This document shows positions 54,501 through 62,560 of a DNA stretch of 64,000 bases, piece after piece. This stretch comes from an uncultured candidate division Zixibacteria bacterium (GTDB lineage: Bacteria > Zixibacteria > MSB-5A5 > SM1-73): positions 1-64,000 of the forward strand of contig CAIVRH010000046.1 of the NCBI GenBank assembly GCA_903908285.1. The letters are read 5' to 3'. Under the pieces are notes generated by a model, which was not told the origin of the DNA, did not search any database, and saw only the letters and a program-made list of their open reading frames with translations. The translations under genes were made by a program, and so were the position numbers. Within the stretch, counting starts at the first letter, position 1. Each line of letters opens with the position of its first letter.

Positions 54501-57198
54501 TATCCACAATCGCTCGTACGTCGATGGTGTACAGATCTCCCGGATCGGCTCCCGAAACGTTGATGATCACCTGGTTCATGGTTTCTGCCGAGACATTGAA
54601 TCCGCATATAGTCTGCGGTGAAATGGTGTCGTTGACGCTGATCACCTGAGCCACGCAACGGGTGGTATCCCAGTAAGCCAGGAAGTGACCCGGAACCAAA
54701 TCTCCGGCGTCGTTATCCAAACAGGCTTCGTCGTAAGCCCGGATCGTATCCTGGCAGTTGCCGATCACGTCGCAAGATAACGGCAGAACCTCGATCCAGC
54801 CCTGGTAGCCGTGAATGTGGAAATCGCCTTCTATGAAGACAAATCCCTGATCCAGCCGGGGCATGTTTCCGCCGAATTGTTCCCACTGGCCTCTGCCATC
54901 CTCCGAAGGATAGTTGGGCCATAATCGGAACCACAAAGCCGCGCTTTGAATATCTTGATCTTCGGTCCGGGCTTTGATCACGAACGGGAACCCGAAGGTT
55001 TCGCCGGAATCCGGGTATACGATGCAGGCATTTGGCGGCGTGGAATCTGCCAGCGCAGCCACTGCACAGCTGAATGGTCCCATATTCCCGCAGTCATCCT
55101 CGGTTTTGATCTTGAATTGATAATAACCGGCTTCCATCATCTCGGATTTCCAGAAATTGAAGGTGCCATTCCCGAATTCATCATCGTAAGTTGAGCCGAT
55201 GGAATCCCAGGTGGCGCCGCCGTTCGTGCTTGCATATACATAATAATAGAAAGCATCCGCTTCGTCGCAGTCTCTATCCCAGTAAAGCTGGATGATACCG
55301 TGCGGCAAAGACTGGGCATGAATAGCGCATGGTACGCTGTCCGGACAGTTGAAGCCGATAGGCCGGGGCCGCCGCGTATCCAAAGTACGGTTCAACACCT
55401 CGCTTACCAGGGTGCTGCAGTTGTCTGCATCGTCGCACACCGTTACCCGAATGGTATAAGTACTGTCGTGGAGGGGAGGTATCGAGTTGTTGGCATCTTT
55501 GCCGAAGTCGATCGGCGGTTCGGTCACCGTCCAGATGGTGTCATATACGCCGCCACCTGTACTGTGAAGCGGCAGGGCCGTTCGAACCAGGGCATCAATC
55601 CCCGCATCCTTCATGTCGCCGGTAACCGCCTCAATGTCGGATCCGGTGACGATGGCTTGAATATGTACCTTATCGCCAATTCCGATGCAGGCAAAGGTGG
55701 TGTCGTAATCTCTATTATACTCGTAAACAATCGGAGCCATGCCCGGTTTCCACAAATCGACCGGTCCGCAATATCCCTTGGGAAGGGTGTCGTAATTGCA
55801 GGCATTATCCCACGCCCAAACCGTGATTTTGTTCAGATCGCAGCTGGCCGTATCGATGCATACATCCACGCTCAGTTTGAGCCTCTTGCGGAATACCCGG
55901 TTGTTGTTAATCACGTCGTCTAATTTTTTCCAGCCCAACCCGAAACGGCGGACGTCGGCAATCATGCTGTCCACTTCCAGTTCCGGCTGCCACGGGTTGG
56001 AAAGACCCCACCCGATGATCTGGATGCTGTCGCCCAATGCCGCTATGCCGTCGCTGTTGGCATCGTAAATCAAAAGGACCTGCACCGAATCGATGATCGG
56101 TTTACGGGTGTCGATCCTCCAGGTCAAATCCGGGGCATGCATGATGCAGATGGTGTCGGTGTTGCCAGCGTTGTCTGTGGCATAAGCGCATATTTCCCAC
56201 TGTCCGGTATCCGCATCGATCCCCGGATAGGTGCCGTTATTCTTCAGGTCCGGGATGATGAACACCGTGTTGTAGCTGGTGTCGCAAGGACTGCCGGCTT
56301 TATCGCCTCCCCAGCATCCTAAGGAATCACCAAAATCGTTGCTGTCGTTCCTCTTCAGCTGAATCAAATCCAGAAGGAACTTCTTCTTGGAATCGATAAT
56401 GGTGATCGGGCCGCTGATGTCCGAAGACACGTCGGTGGCGCAGAGCGTGATGGTATCCTGTTGGCTGATAGTGTTATCGCCGTAACACCATGCCTTTTCC
56501 AGAACGCAGATATTCAGGTCAAACTGCGGTCCCTGGGTGTCAAAGCAAAGCTTATATCTGCAGCCCGGAAGCCCGGGATTGAAGCTGGTTAAACAAGTAC
56601 CGGCTGGCGTGAGTCCGGTATAACGGTTATAAAGCGAGTCCGGATTGTCATCGTTAGTCAAATGCAGCCGTCCCGGCAGAATTAGCATTTCCAAGCACTG
56701 GCCGTTATAACCGGCAGGATATGCCGCCACGCTGTCATGATGTGCTGTGATAGCTACATAGAACCGGTTGGTGTCGGCAACACCACATAATAGATTACAG
56801 TCATGAATGCCCGCTAACTTCAAGGTGTCGTTGCTGTCGAACTGCAACATTCTGGTGTCGTAGCTGGCGACCAATTGATCGTAGCCGGTTCCTGTTCCGG
56901 TTTGAAGTCCCTTGGTGCCGTTGGACTCCCGATAAAGTAGTACCGATGCCACCGAGAACGCTTTGGTGTTGAAACTTTTAAGGGTTAACTCGTCCAAACA
57001 ATTGCCGGGGCATCCGGTCACACCGGTGATCTGAATTCCCAAAAGAGCTTTGGGGGTGGTGGTATTTCTGCTGATCTTGGCAAACGGGACCCAGGTGCTG
57101 TCCAGAACACTGTAAGTTACCGCTGCTATAGCTTCGCTAACTAACAGAGGCAAGACCAAGAATGCCACCAAAAACATTGTGGTTCTTAGAGGTTTCAT
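48598..57198 (-). CDS. Giant Cys-rich multidomain surface protein with FlgD-like C-terminal domain
   Basis: A 2866-residue secreted protein. I start at ATG 57198, eight bases after GGAG, giving a normal signal peptide (MKPLRTTMFLVAFLVLPLLV...). An in-frame ATG at 57267 also has a GGAGGGG site and would add 23 residues. The body is a long series of Ig/fibronectin-like domains with repeating PDGKYCLRAVATDCSNNVD-type and DNAGNTDTICI-type strands, many TAYD/AVDSxGN calcium-style turns, and very many cysteines. The last 95 residues (PNPFDPNSEETWIYPELSKS, VTIKIYDFAGEFVRTI, NGTYLCYIHARDESG) form a FlgD-like Ig domain like those at the C-terminus of type IX-exported proteins. No enzyme motif was found. 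It is likely a structural fibre or adhesin. Confidence 0.85.
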   Translation of the reverse strand: MKPLRTTMFLVAFLVLPLLVSEAIAAVTYSVLDSTWVPFAKISRNTTTPKALLGIQITGVTGCPGNCLDELTLKSFNTKAFSVASVLLYRESNGTKGLQTGTGTGYDQLVASYDTRMLQFDSNDTLKLAGIHDCNLLCGVADTNRFYVAITAHHDSVAAYPAGYNGQCLEMLILPGRLHLTNDDNPDSLYNRYTGLTPAGTCLTSFNPGLPGCRYKLCFDTQGPQFDLNICVLEKAWCYGDNTISQQDTITLCATDVSSDISGPITIIDSKKKFLLDLIQLKRNDSNDFGDSLGCWGGDKAGSPCDTSYNTVFIIPDLKNNGTYPGIDADTGQWEICAYATDNAGNTDTICIMHAPDLTWRIDTRKPIIDSVQVLLIYDANSDGIAALGDSIQIIGWGLSNPWQPELEVDSMIADVRRFGLGWKKLDDVINNNRVFRKRLKLSVDVCIDTASCDLNKITVWAWDNACNYDTLPKGYCGPVDLWKPGMAPIVYEYNRDYDTTFACIGIGDKVHIQAIVTGSDIEAVTGDMKDAGIDALVRTALPLHSTGGGVYDTIWTVTEPPIDFGKDANNSIPPLHDSTYTIRVTVCDDADNCSTLVSEVLNRTLDTRRPRPIGFNCPDSVPCAIHAQSLPHGIIQLYWDRDCDEADAFYYYVYASTNGGATWDSIGSTYDDEFGNGTFNFWKSEMMEAGYYQFKIKTEDDCGNMGPFSCAVAALADSTPPNACIVYPDSGETFGFPFVIKARTEDQDIQSAALWFRLWPNYPSEDGRGQWEQFGGNMPRLDQGFVFIEGDFHIHGYQGWIEVLPLSCDVIGNCQDTIRAYDEACLDNDAGDLVPGHFLAYWDTTRCVAQVISVNDTISPQTICGFNVSAETMNQVIINVSGADPGDLYTIDVRAIVDNANHRIDYRNHVAMPCTIMVSVQNWDQGTQHLYVYAEKESNGWDCVPDPLVIHLCVPPQKGPCIKITDPVEWQRVPCSKTDKTNICITAETTPGCNDTVSQVEFRWSPNGEPPWTYIGEDITVIDGQSAPKGTPPPLQTSWHICWNNKDLIDQGQLHDGDQVYFIAIAYDQYHVADTSHMVRVVLDCTTPNIQLFMEPLYYTCQDSTPKISCEPLTFKAIVLDTVIDYTQVSFYAKKHSDPDIYAYWHKVGHCYEPFNANLWSYVWDQPCLPDSEQGKPFVQKFGLQWGIAYDFRIGAEDQAGNVYLDYDGIGHFDDSTFNMACALGAGLTLFVDGEAPQVAIAMVADSVPQPIYNVNPSTILGGSGKAYVRAHDPITIWIVPEPSEDTCEVYKVEYWIGYLDSTHNFSYIDTIARCDSTCLHDTCHGYPACTTYCDEWDIDCYCYIDTFFTESWNVDTSWYMATIGTKPNNFAISGNPWDWPEFVPHYMMEDGYLRAFVKAVLYDSMGNSSEDQIQLYILDVDPTQALITEPLNDDYVFGNVDLHSAALNGYEICQVEYWYKPEGGEWPGERVLNGISHDPQGWGVTWNTLGLPDGKYCLRAVATDCSNNVDQDPHTICVHVANAQPTAVLDDPRICSRTCPDNPEDTLGYVGGTVELSATAASVSAPIYKVQFYYKGIYEYPNQWTWIGTDYFPTAGKYSIKWCTECIDDGRYQVMARVFDASNISNGDEGRYNDSEPITVSVDNHGPYAQIISIDSLPIYNNQMDITKGKVIDIELVAIDSTSYDGWTRCYNSGLTAISVCMENCKKGEEITKCFEVTPVEDGIQHVLWNTSGLEFRGCSGCYYLYVKAYDCLGNETISERITVYVSDVTAPVTTVGGFDENYIYGYSNERVASLLFEYTPKGGDSPWIPIGWSSDIDENCRPEYLYKTTWDPTSLADGEYWLRVISHDTCSNQDDSLAPIAQITVANGVITPYNPEAALGEMTFEKNWCVGGMHGIVRLTCASGTPVVFAKYDKKEFECIDMQYHLQNTSDYAGSFYAEDIEHGGPAKFFSSITVKYSIPPATGDPAMITYLSQGNFDVAEVTSDLGTHGIYQDGCVEVTIQGGAVSSNEYIWVAPTELAWAPLTQPEINPIGDNNGNATYVSFTDCYYCCGSGGLATSWFQKNFGWNQGTGTPLAAPGVESGYCCLNEGRYAKIKMCYNESVTTDLAHLAVAWWDCESGEYVLLDNSSYPTTVEGFNTENHTVEFATTCLNGPFAVVELVEHHCTGSIVVNMLDVEPLCKGYTNATPQFKAIITDQGPSGIDRHSIQFMTDLFTQGELFRIYDGAHYEDCHKWATGFGSFKGAGYDKVSGIFRAGWNDSTYMHSQGDNDEWASCDLCYQDYFGSDYLTWCKPMYPLAEGNHIAVVSAMTNDYIQTCIDTANIMVDATKPWMAFADSIGAYVGKNPYICMYFNDAKSGVDKGSIWIDLFGDDTNDPDPNNHSYIATIHPDQLKWVNDTTVCFNFTFENNVGGYLHAYVYGGPQWKCYESCPNTQYYGYLGGVADCVGNRLGPFWQYYTVDAYGPTIDSAYTSICASPLKFKITDDMAGVLSVTVSEDGTLMNLIVQDVNDPRYWLYTPSEGAEKVTIEATDKLGNKTYRSFNLKADCQEPKVVFDGNYVCINPTIRFWVTDPNGVDWSKVNVLVTGCSEKCYYYAADLTSNIDKTTGLVTIAGCHLDCTDNQDVTVYVYSGNLSPDNYSPGSSVPGPCDLDGNCGTYRQCTFVVDANPPLISVGSTNDRPILITITDTKSGVDWSSVKFYEDGVLLCEGFDCTSDAVVFDTINGTITYTPATFGKDVTITVTDKAGCNVATKSFTTEEDILTFGNPHNSPNPFDPNSEETWIYPELSKSAYVTIKIYDFAGEFVRTICTDEWINTGSYKVWNGKTDGGTTVGNGTYLCYIHARDESGRTKTAVIKITVLKQDK

Positions 57199-57629
57199 TT
57201 TACAAACTCCTTTGTAAAATGGATTGATTGAATTTCTCAAAAAGTTTCTTGATTTTTCTTTTATCATCTTTTTTCTATCCCCTCCTTCCTTATTATTCCG
57301 TTTTATTCTTTAGGGCTAATTCTTATATTTTTCGTCACCCTAAATTCATTGCTTTCTTTTCCATGGTCTGATTTAAAATCCCCTTTGGCTCACCTCCTTC
57401 ATTTACAAAAGATTTTTGCTTTCTACTTTTCAGAGTTTCATTCTTCTCTTGAGAAAAACTCTTCTTCCTTCCTAAATTATTTTACGTCTACCCTGCCACA
57501 TCACCCCTTTCAACTCCATATATGAAAAACATACACTTCACCCTTTATGGTATGCTTGGTTCGCCGCTTGGAAATCTTGTAAGAATGATTTGCTTTAAAT
57601 ACGGCTAAAAGTTAAAATTCTCCCCTCCC

Positions 57630-57735
57630 GAAATTCTTAACTTTCCATGCGGGTGCTTCTCTCCTCCGGTAGCTGGTGCATGTTTTGCGGCTCGATATCA
57701 AAGGAAAGCTTCACCCTGAAAGGTGAAATCCAATT
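57630..57735 (-). ncRNA. Possible structured leader element of unknown class
   Basis: On the minus strand, a TTCACC/GGTGAA hairpin is followed by an outer stem CTTTCC/GGAAAG. The outer stem encloses an unpaired GAGCCGCAAAAC stretch and an ATGC/GCAT stem with a purine-rich loop (CTACCGGAGGAGAGAAGC). The arrangement is riboswitch-like, but I cannot match it to a known class; a cyclic di-GMP aptamer was considered and does not fit. Confidence 0.3.
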
Positions 57736-57813
57736 TTACCAACCCTAGTGAAAGCCAAACTCCTATGTTAAAAAACCCAATGTAAAACCATCCAAGTTGT
57801 TAAATTGGTGTCC

Positions 57814-57842
57814 AATATAAAGACCCCCCAAATCTTTGTCAA
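57814..57842 (-). promoter_or_regulatory. Sigma-70-type promoter of the giant-protein gene
   Basis: On the minus strand, perfect TTGACA, a 17-base spacer and TATATT. The transcript start is predicted near 57807, about 600 bases before the start codon. Confidence 0.6.
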
Positions 57843-58518
57843 GAAAAAACTTCAAGATTTTGAAAAATTTAAACTTACGCTTCTTTTCAATTCCCAAGTT
57901 TCGTTTAGGGTTTTTAAAAAAATGCCATCTTTTTTTCATGTTCGACAATACCGATTGAATTCAGTTTTGTTTTTATCTTCGGCAGGGAATCCTCGATCAA
58001 ATACTAAAACATCGCTTTAGGAACATTCTGTGTAGTCCCATAAAATACCTTAAGTGATGGGCATCCGAGGAGGGAACGTGATTTTCGCTCATTCCGATGA
58101 ATTCTTAATTTCTCCATAATTTTAGAATACCGGCAGATATTGATTATCCTCCCAACTGCCTATTCCAAACGCACATCGGAATTATCGGCAAAGTGCGTTA
58201 ATTACTTTAGCCCTCCATTGGCTCAAAATGGATAACCGAAAACTCAAAAAAGTTTCATGACGCAGTCACACCCCGTCAAAAAAAGCTCTCCGGAGTTTAT
58301 AATTCAAAAAGAAAGATGTCCTCGCCTATCCCGCACTCAGCGGAAGCCAACGTAATAAATTACAGAAAATCTAAATAAATGACCGGTAAACAGAAAAAGG
58401 ATTTTTGGGATTTCGAATTGTATCTATAAATTCTTACTTTTTTGATTTCAAACTATTGCCTCTTCTCCCCCTCCCGTTTTTTAGCTAAAAAATGGAGAGG
58501 GTATCCGGAATCAAAAGA

Positions 58519-61359
58519 TCATTGGTCCGACGGGGCGCAGGGAGCAGGTCCGCTGCGGAAAAGATAATTAATCAGGTAAACCACGTCTGCCACATCAATC
58601 TTCCCGTCGCAGTTAGTATCGCCCGAGTCGAAAATCGCAGGCGCAGGTCCGTTCCTGAAAAGAAAATTGATTAAGATTACCACATCTCCAATGTCGATGC
58701 TGCGATCGTTGTTGGCATCTCCGCGCTTTGCCGCCACTGTAACCCATAGGGTATCCTGATCCGTATAAAAAGGATTGGCCAAGGATACGGCTTTGAAGAT
58801 GATCCGATCGACATCATTGACATTGGCAGTATATGGAACCGTCACCTCAACCACGGAAGTGTCGCTCTGCCCCCCGCTCAATTCCACCCGGGACGAATCC
58901 GGGTTCAAATCCCATGCCAGCTGCCCCGTCACCGTTACCTCGAATGTATCCGTCACCTCCCCGGAGTTCTGCAAAAAGAACTCCGCCTGTACCTGGATGG
59001 CATTTACCGTGTAGATATTCGGTCCGGCATTGACCACTACCCCGTGCAGGGTATCGGCGGAAACCAGCTGGCAGGAGAACATGGATCTGCCGTGGGTGCC
59101 GGCTACCAGCTTGCGGGAAGTCTGATGCAGAACCAGGTCCTGAACCGAGGTGATGGGTAAATTCGTACCCAAGGGGGTCCAGCTTCCTCCCAGGTTGTCG
59201 CTTTTATATACTCCCACATCCGATCCCACGTACAAAACCGAAGGATTTGTCGAATCCACCACCACGTCATTGATCGGCGCCTCGGGGAGATTAGAGGATA
59301 TCGATTGCCAGGTGTTGCCGTGGTTGGTGGAGCGATAGATATGGGGAAGAGGGGAGCTATCTTTGTATCCGGAAAGGGTTACGTAAACGATGGCATCGCT
59401 GAACGGGTCCGCCGCTACCCGGGTAATCCAGCGGTTGGGCAGCCCGGTGATTATTTTGGTCCAGCTCAGGCCGTAATTGGTGGTGACCCACACGTTGGCA
59501 TCATCCGTTCCCGCGTATATCACATTATGGTTCGAGGGAGCCACATCCATGGTGGTTATGGTTCCATAAGTTAAGTTACCGCTCCCCGGCCCGTTGGTCA
59601 GATCGCCGCTTATCGGGCTCCAGAGCGTCCCTCCATTAGTGGTCCGGTAAAGCCGGTTAGAGCCGTAATATAGGATATTGTGGTTGGTTGGGTCCATCAC
59701 CACCGGAGTGCACCAGTTATGCCGGTCTGTGGAGTAATTGATCCCGTCCATCACATAGTCCCAGGAGTAACCCAGATCGGTCGATTTCAACAGCTCCCCC
59801 CACTGGTATTCCGCATAGATAATGTTGGAATTGGTAAAGTCCACACAGCAGTAAAAACCGTCCCCGCCGAAGATCTGTTCCCAATCGTTTTGCGCTCCGG
59901 TTAAAGTGCGCAATGTGCCATTATCCTGAGTCCCCCCGTAGAGTCTCTGCGGGTGCAGCTGATCTAAGGTTATGGCATAAAACTGGGTGGAGGGCTGACC
60001 GGTGCAAAGATTCCACCCGGTCCCGCCATTGGAGGAAAGATACACCCCACCGTCGCATCCTAAATATACCCGGTTGTGGTCCAGCGGAGAGATGAACATG
60101 GTGTGATGATCCACATGCACCGCGGAGCCCACATTGGACCAGGAGCTGCCTCCGTTGGTGCTCCGGTATAGATCCAGTCCCAGGACGAATACCCGGTTGG
60201 CATCGGTGGGATCCACCCGTATATTCCCGAAATACCATCCATATCCTCCCAGGAAACTTCCCAGGGCGGAATCATTTACTCGATTCCAGTTGGCACCGTG
60301 ATTGGTTGATTTATAGACCCCCATGAGATCCCCAGGATCATTCGAATACATAGCATAGACGATGTTGGGGGAAGAGGCAGCAACCGAAAGCCCGATCCGT
60401 CCCACGTTGCTGGCGGATGCGGGCAGACCGGTGGTAAGATGTGACCAGGTGCCCCCGCCATCGGTGGATTGCCAGATACCGCTGGTTAATCCCCCGACTT
60501 TTCGTCGTTGGGCCAGCCGTATCCGCTCCCACATGGCGGCATAAACGGTATCGGGACTGCTGGGATTTAAAACCACATCGATACAAGAGGTGGAATCGCT
60601 GACATAAAGCTTCCTCTCCCAGGTGAGGCCGCCGTCGGTGCTTTTGTAAACCCCCCGGTCCGGGTTCTTTCCGAATAGTTTGCCGCACACTGCTGTATAG
60701 ATGATATCCGTATTGCGCGGATTGATGGCGATCCGGCCTATGTGGTAGCTGCTGTCTAAACCCATGTGGCTCCAGGTAGAGCCGCCATCCGTGGATTTGT
60801 ACATGCCGGTCCCGGGGTAGGAATCTCCGCTGCTGTTAGCTTCACCGGTTCCCACGTAGATAATCTGTGGATCGGTCGGGTGAATGGCTAAAGCACCGAT
60901 GGAGGGGGTCCCGGTTATGTCGAAAATCGGCGTCCAGGACACCCCATTGTTTGTAGATTTGAACACCCCGCCGGCTGCAGCCCCCGCATAAATGGTATTG
61001 GGATTACTGGGGTGGACCGCCAGGTCGGTTATCCGGCCCGGGATATTGGTCGGTCCCGCTTCCGACCAAACCACCGTGCTTTTATTGCCCATTTTTTCGA
61101 GCATGGCTTGAGCCTGCTCCAATGATGCTAAACGCTGGTCGATCGGTATATTCCCGATGGGATATGCCCTCTGTATGAAAAACCAGTCGTTGGGTTTCTC
61201 GCCTGCTTCCCTATTCTCCTCCTTCTCTTCCCCCCTTTCCATAGGAGGTTTTCGTCCCTTGGAATGAAATGGCGAGTTGGTGGAAAAAACCCAAACCATG
61301 GCGAAAGTGAAGCATAGGGATAGAGCCAAAATTCCGAATTTTTCTTTTCTGCTTAGCAT
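58519..61359 (-). CDS. Secreted BNR/VPS10-like beta-propeller protein with C-terminal dockerin
   Basis: A 946-residue protein. I start at ATG 61359, with AAAGGAT upstream, which places a hydrophobic signal/anchor (GILALSLCFTFAMVWVFS) near the N-terminus; a longer in-frame version adds 27 residues. Residues about 100-740 are repeats of the BNR/sialidase-like or VPS10-like type: GVFKSTNNGVSWTPI, GMYKSTDGGSTWSHM, LYRSTNGGSSWSNV and VYKSDNLGGSWTPL, with Asp-box S-x-D/N-x-G-x-x-W. These are known from photosystem-assembly-like and glycosidase-like propellers; catalytic residues are not evident. A beta-sandwich and a dockerin (GDANNDRSIDIGDVVIL, GDTNCDGKIDVADVVYL) close it. It shares its tail with the distant 2947-15418 group. 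Confidence 0.8.
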   Translation of the reverse strand: MLSRKEKFGILALSLCFTFAMVWVFSTNSPFHSKGRKPPMERGEEKEENREAGEKPNDWFFIQRAYPIGNIPIDQRLASLEQAQAMLEKMGNKSTVVWSEAGPTNIPGRITDLAVHPSNPNTIYAGAAAGGVFKSTNNGVSWTPIFDITGTPSIGALAIHPTDPQIIYVGTGEANSSGDSYPGTGMYKSTDGGSTWSHMGLDSSYHIGRIAINPRNTDIIYTAVCGKLFGKNPDRGVYKSTDGGLTWERKLYVSDSTSCIDVVLNPSSPDTVYAAMWERIRLAQRRKVGGLTSGIWQSTDGGGTWSHLTTGLPASASNVGRIGLSVAASSPNIVYAMYSNDPGDLMGVYKSTNHGANWNRVNDSALGSFLGGYGWYFGNIRVDPTDANRVFVLGLDLYRSTNGGSSWSNVGSAVHVDHHTMFISPLDHNRVYLGCDGGVYLSSNGGTGWNLCTGQPSTQFYAITLDQLHPQRLYGGTQDNGTLRTLTGAQNDWEQIFGGDGFYCCVDFTNSNIIYAEYQWGELLKSTDLGYSWDYVMDGINYSTDRHNWCTPVVMDPTNHNILYYGSNRLYRTTNGGTLWSPISGDLTNGPGSGNLTYGTITTMDVAPSNHNVIYAGTDDANVWVTTNYGLSWTKIITGLPNRWITRVAADPFSDAIVYVTLSGYKDSSPLPHIYRSTNHGNTWQSISSNLPEAPINDVVVDSTNPSVLYVGSDVGVYKSDNLGGSWTPLGTNLPITSVQDLVLHQTSRKLVAGTHGRSMFSCQLVSADTLHGVVVNAGPNIYTVNAIQVQAEFFLQNSGEVTDTFEVTVTGQLAWDLNPDSSRVELSGGQSDTSVVEVTVPYTANVNDVDRIIFKAVSLANPFYTDQDTLWVTVAAKRGDANNDRSIDIGDVVILINFLFRNGPAPAIFDSGDTNCDGKIDVADVVYLINYLFRSGPAPCAPSDQ

Positions 61360-61812
61360 GACAGTTATCCTTTCATCTTGAACCTCTTTATTCCCAGAAA
61401 GATCATGGAAGTATTTCTCTACTGTTAATTTAATGCACAACCGGAATTTGGCAAGATATTTCTGCGGAACTCAACTGCGAAGAGCAATGTGAAGTGTCGA
61501 AAATGGGAGAATATCAAGTATAGGATAGTAATGCCACATCGGATTACCGGTCCGATTATTGGAATGCGGAATCTCATATCCGCGGTAAAGAGAATTCAAG
61601 AAATAAATCCGGTCATCTTGTCGGTGTGTTCGGCTTTGTTCTTGTGTTCGGCTTTGTTCTTCAGTATATGCCGGTGAGTTAGAAAATATCTTGACTTTAG
61701 GATGAAATCATGATAACAATATAAGATGTAAAGAGATTAAATAAATAGACCAATAAGAAAATACCCGCTGGAGATATTCTCCGGTGATTTTATAACCTTT
61801 CGTGCTAGCAAA
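61360..61812. other. Divergent spacer without a supportable gene
   Basis: It includes a direct duplication of GTGTTCGGCTTTGTTCTT near 61626-61662 and a GGAGATATTCTCC hairpin just before the next gene. No convincing promoter for either neighbour was found. Confidence 0.45.
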
Positions 61813-62160
61813 ATGTTTAAATCGAAATTCTTCAAAAGAAAATGGATATTAATCGGGGGACTTATCTTTGGTTGCGGGTTGATCTTGTTGATTTGGCTCC
61901 ACCGTTCGTCTGCCACGCTCCCGGAAGATAAATTTGTGGATGTCTATGTAAAACTCTCGCTGGCAAAGGAACTATTTGCCTCGGACAGCTTGAAATTAAA
62001 AGAGGAAAAAAAGAAGATTTTCCAGCAGGCCCAGGTCACGCCGGAGGAGATGGATCGGTTTGTGAGCCGGTATAATCTTAAGCCGGAGCTATGGGTCAGT
62101 ATATGGAAGAAAATACTGGAAAAGCTGGAGCAAAACAGGCAGGAGCTTAAGACACCATGA
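61813..62160 (+). CDS. Small membrane-anchored protein of unknown function
   Basis: A 115-residue protein with a basic N-terminus (MFKSKFFKRKW), one membrane helix (ILIGGLIFGCGLILLIWL) and about 75 mostly helical residues outside (LPEDKFVDVYVKLSLAKELF, VTPEEMDRFVSRYNLKPELW). The LPEDKFVDVYVKL-to-QVTPEEMDRFVSRYN layout resembles small lipoprotein-like families with a similar two-helix region, but no family can be named with certainty. No ribosome binding site is evident. Its last 14 bases overlap the end of yraN on the other strand. Confidence 0.6.
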   Translation: MFKSKFFKRKWILIGGLIFGCGLILLIWLHRSSATLPEDKFVDVYVKLSLAKELFASDSLKLKEEKKKIFQQAQVTPEEMDRFVSRYNLKPELWVSIWKKILEKLEQNRQELKTP

Positions 62161-62512
62161 ATGCGTTTCTTATGTGATTAATACTTTCCTTCCCCTTCTC
62201 GTAACTTATGGCTAATACATCAAATCGAAAATCACAGCCGGTGACATCGCTTTTTTGAATATAATCCAGCGCCACGGCTATCAAATTCTTCTGTTTTCTT
62301 ATGCTCACCCGTTCTTCCGGTGTCCCGAATTTCTTTGACCGACCGGTTTTAACCTCCACGAAAACAATGGTATTCCCGTCCTTGCCGATTAAATCAATTT
62401 CTTTGTGCCCGTATCGGTAATTCCTCCCCAGAATCAGAAAACCTTCTCTTTTCAAATACTTCTCGGCTTTATCCTCGCCCCTTTTACCTAATTCCTGTTT
62501 ATACTTTTGCAT
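62147..62512 (-). CDS. yraN: YraN/UPF0102 endonuclease-like protein
   Basis: A 121-residue protein, normal for the family. It has the restriction-endonuclease-like core: GKRGEDKAEKYLKREGF, then ILGRNYRYGHKEIDLIGKDG and IVFVEVKTGRS, giving the E-x(n)-D-x(n)-ExK metal site. The precise role is unsettled, though Holliday-junction or DNA-repair links have been proposed. It lies 48 bases downstream of rnhB on the same strand, a widely conserved pairing. Confidence 0.93.
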   Translation of the reverse strand: MQKYKQELGKRGEDKAEKYLKREGFLILGRNYRYGHKEIDLIGKDGNTIVFVEVKTGRSKKFGTPEERVSIRKQKNLIAVALDYIQKSDVTGCDFRFDVLAISYEKGKESINHIRNAFMVS

Positions 62513-62560
62513 GAATTAAATCCTGCTGCAGGTTTCCAAACCCAGCTCCGAAACCTGGAT

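Larger units (their letters stand above)
57199..58518. other. 1.3-kb region containing the long leader of the giant gene
   Basis: From the promoter at 57814-57842 the predicted transcript runs about 600 bases before the ATG. It passes a structured segment (about 57630-57735) and two very short possible reading frames. Right of the promoter (57843-58518) the sequence is AT-rich and I see no gene. That part ends in the 3' end of the BNR dockerin gene. Confidence 0.5.

Noticed and set aside
48887-56322. Long plus-strand open frames opposite the giant gene (for example 52015-52779 and 55300-55923)
   Set aside because: They lie wholly antisense to a coherent secreted protein, have no ribosome binding sites and encode no recognisable motif; they are by-products of its codon use.
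57600-57780. Cyclic di-GMP-I (GEMM) riboswitch on the minus strand
   Set aside because: A GCCGCAAAA stretch and GGTAGC word are reminiscent, but the conserved GGGACGCAAAGCC and tetraloop-receptor arrangement are absent.
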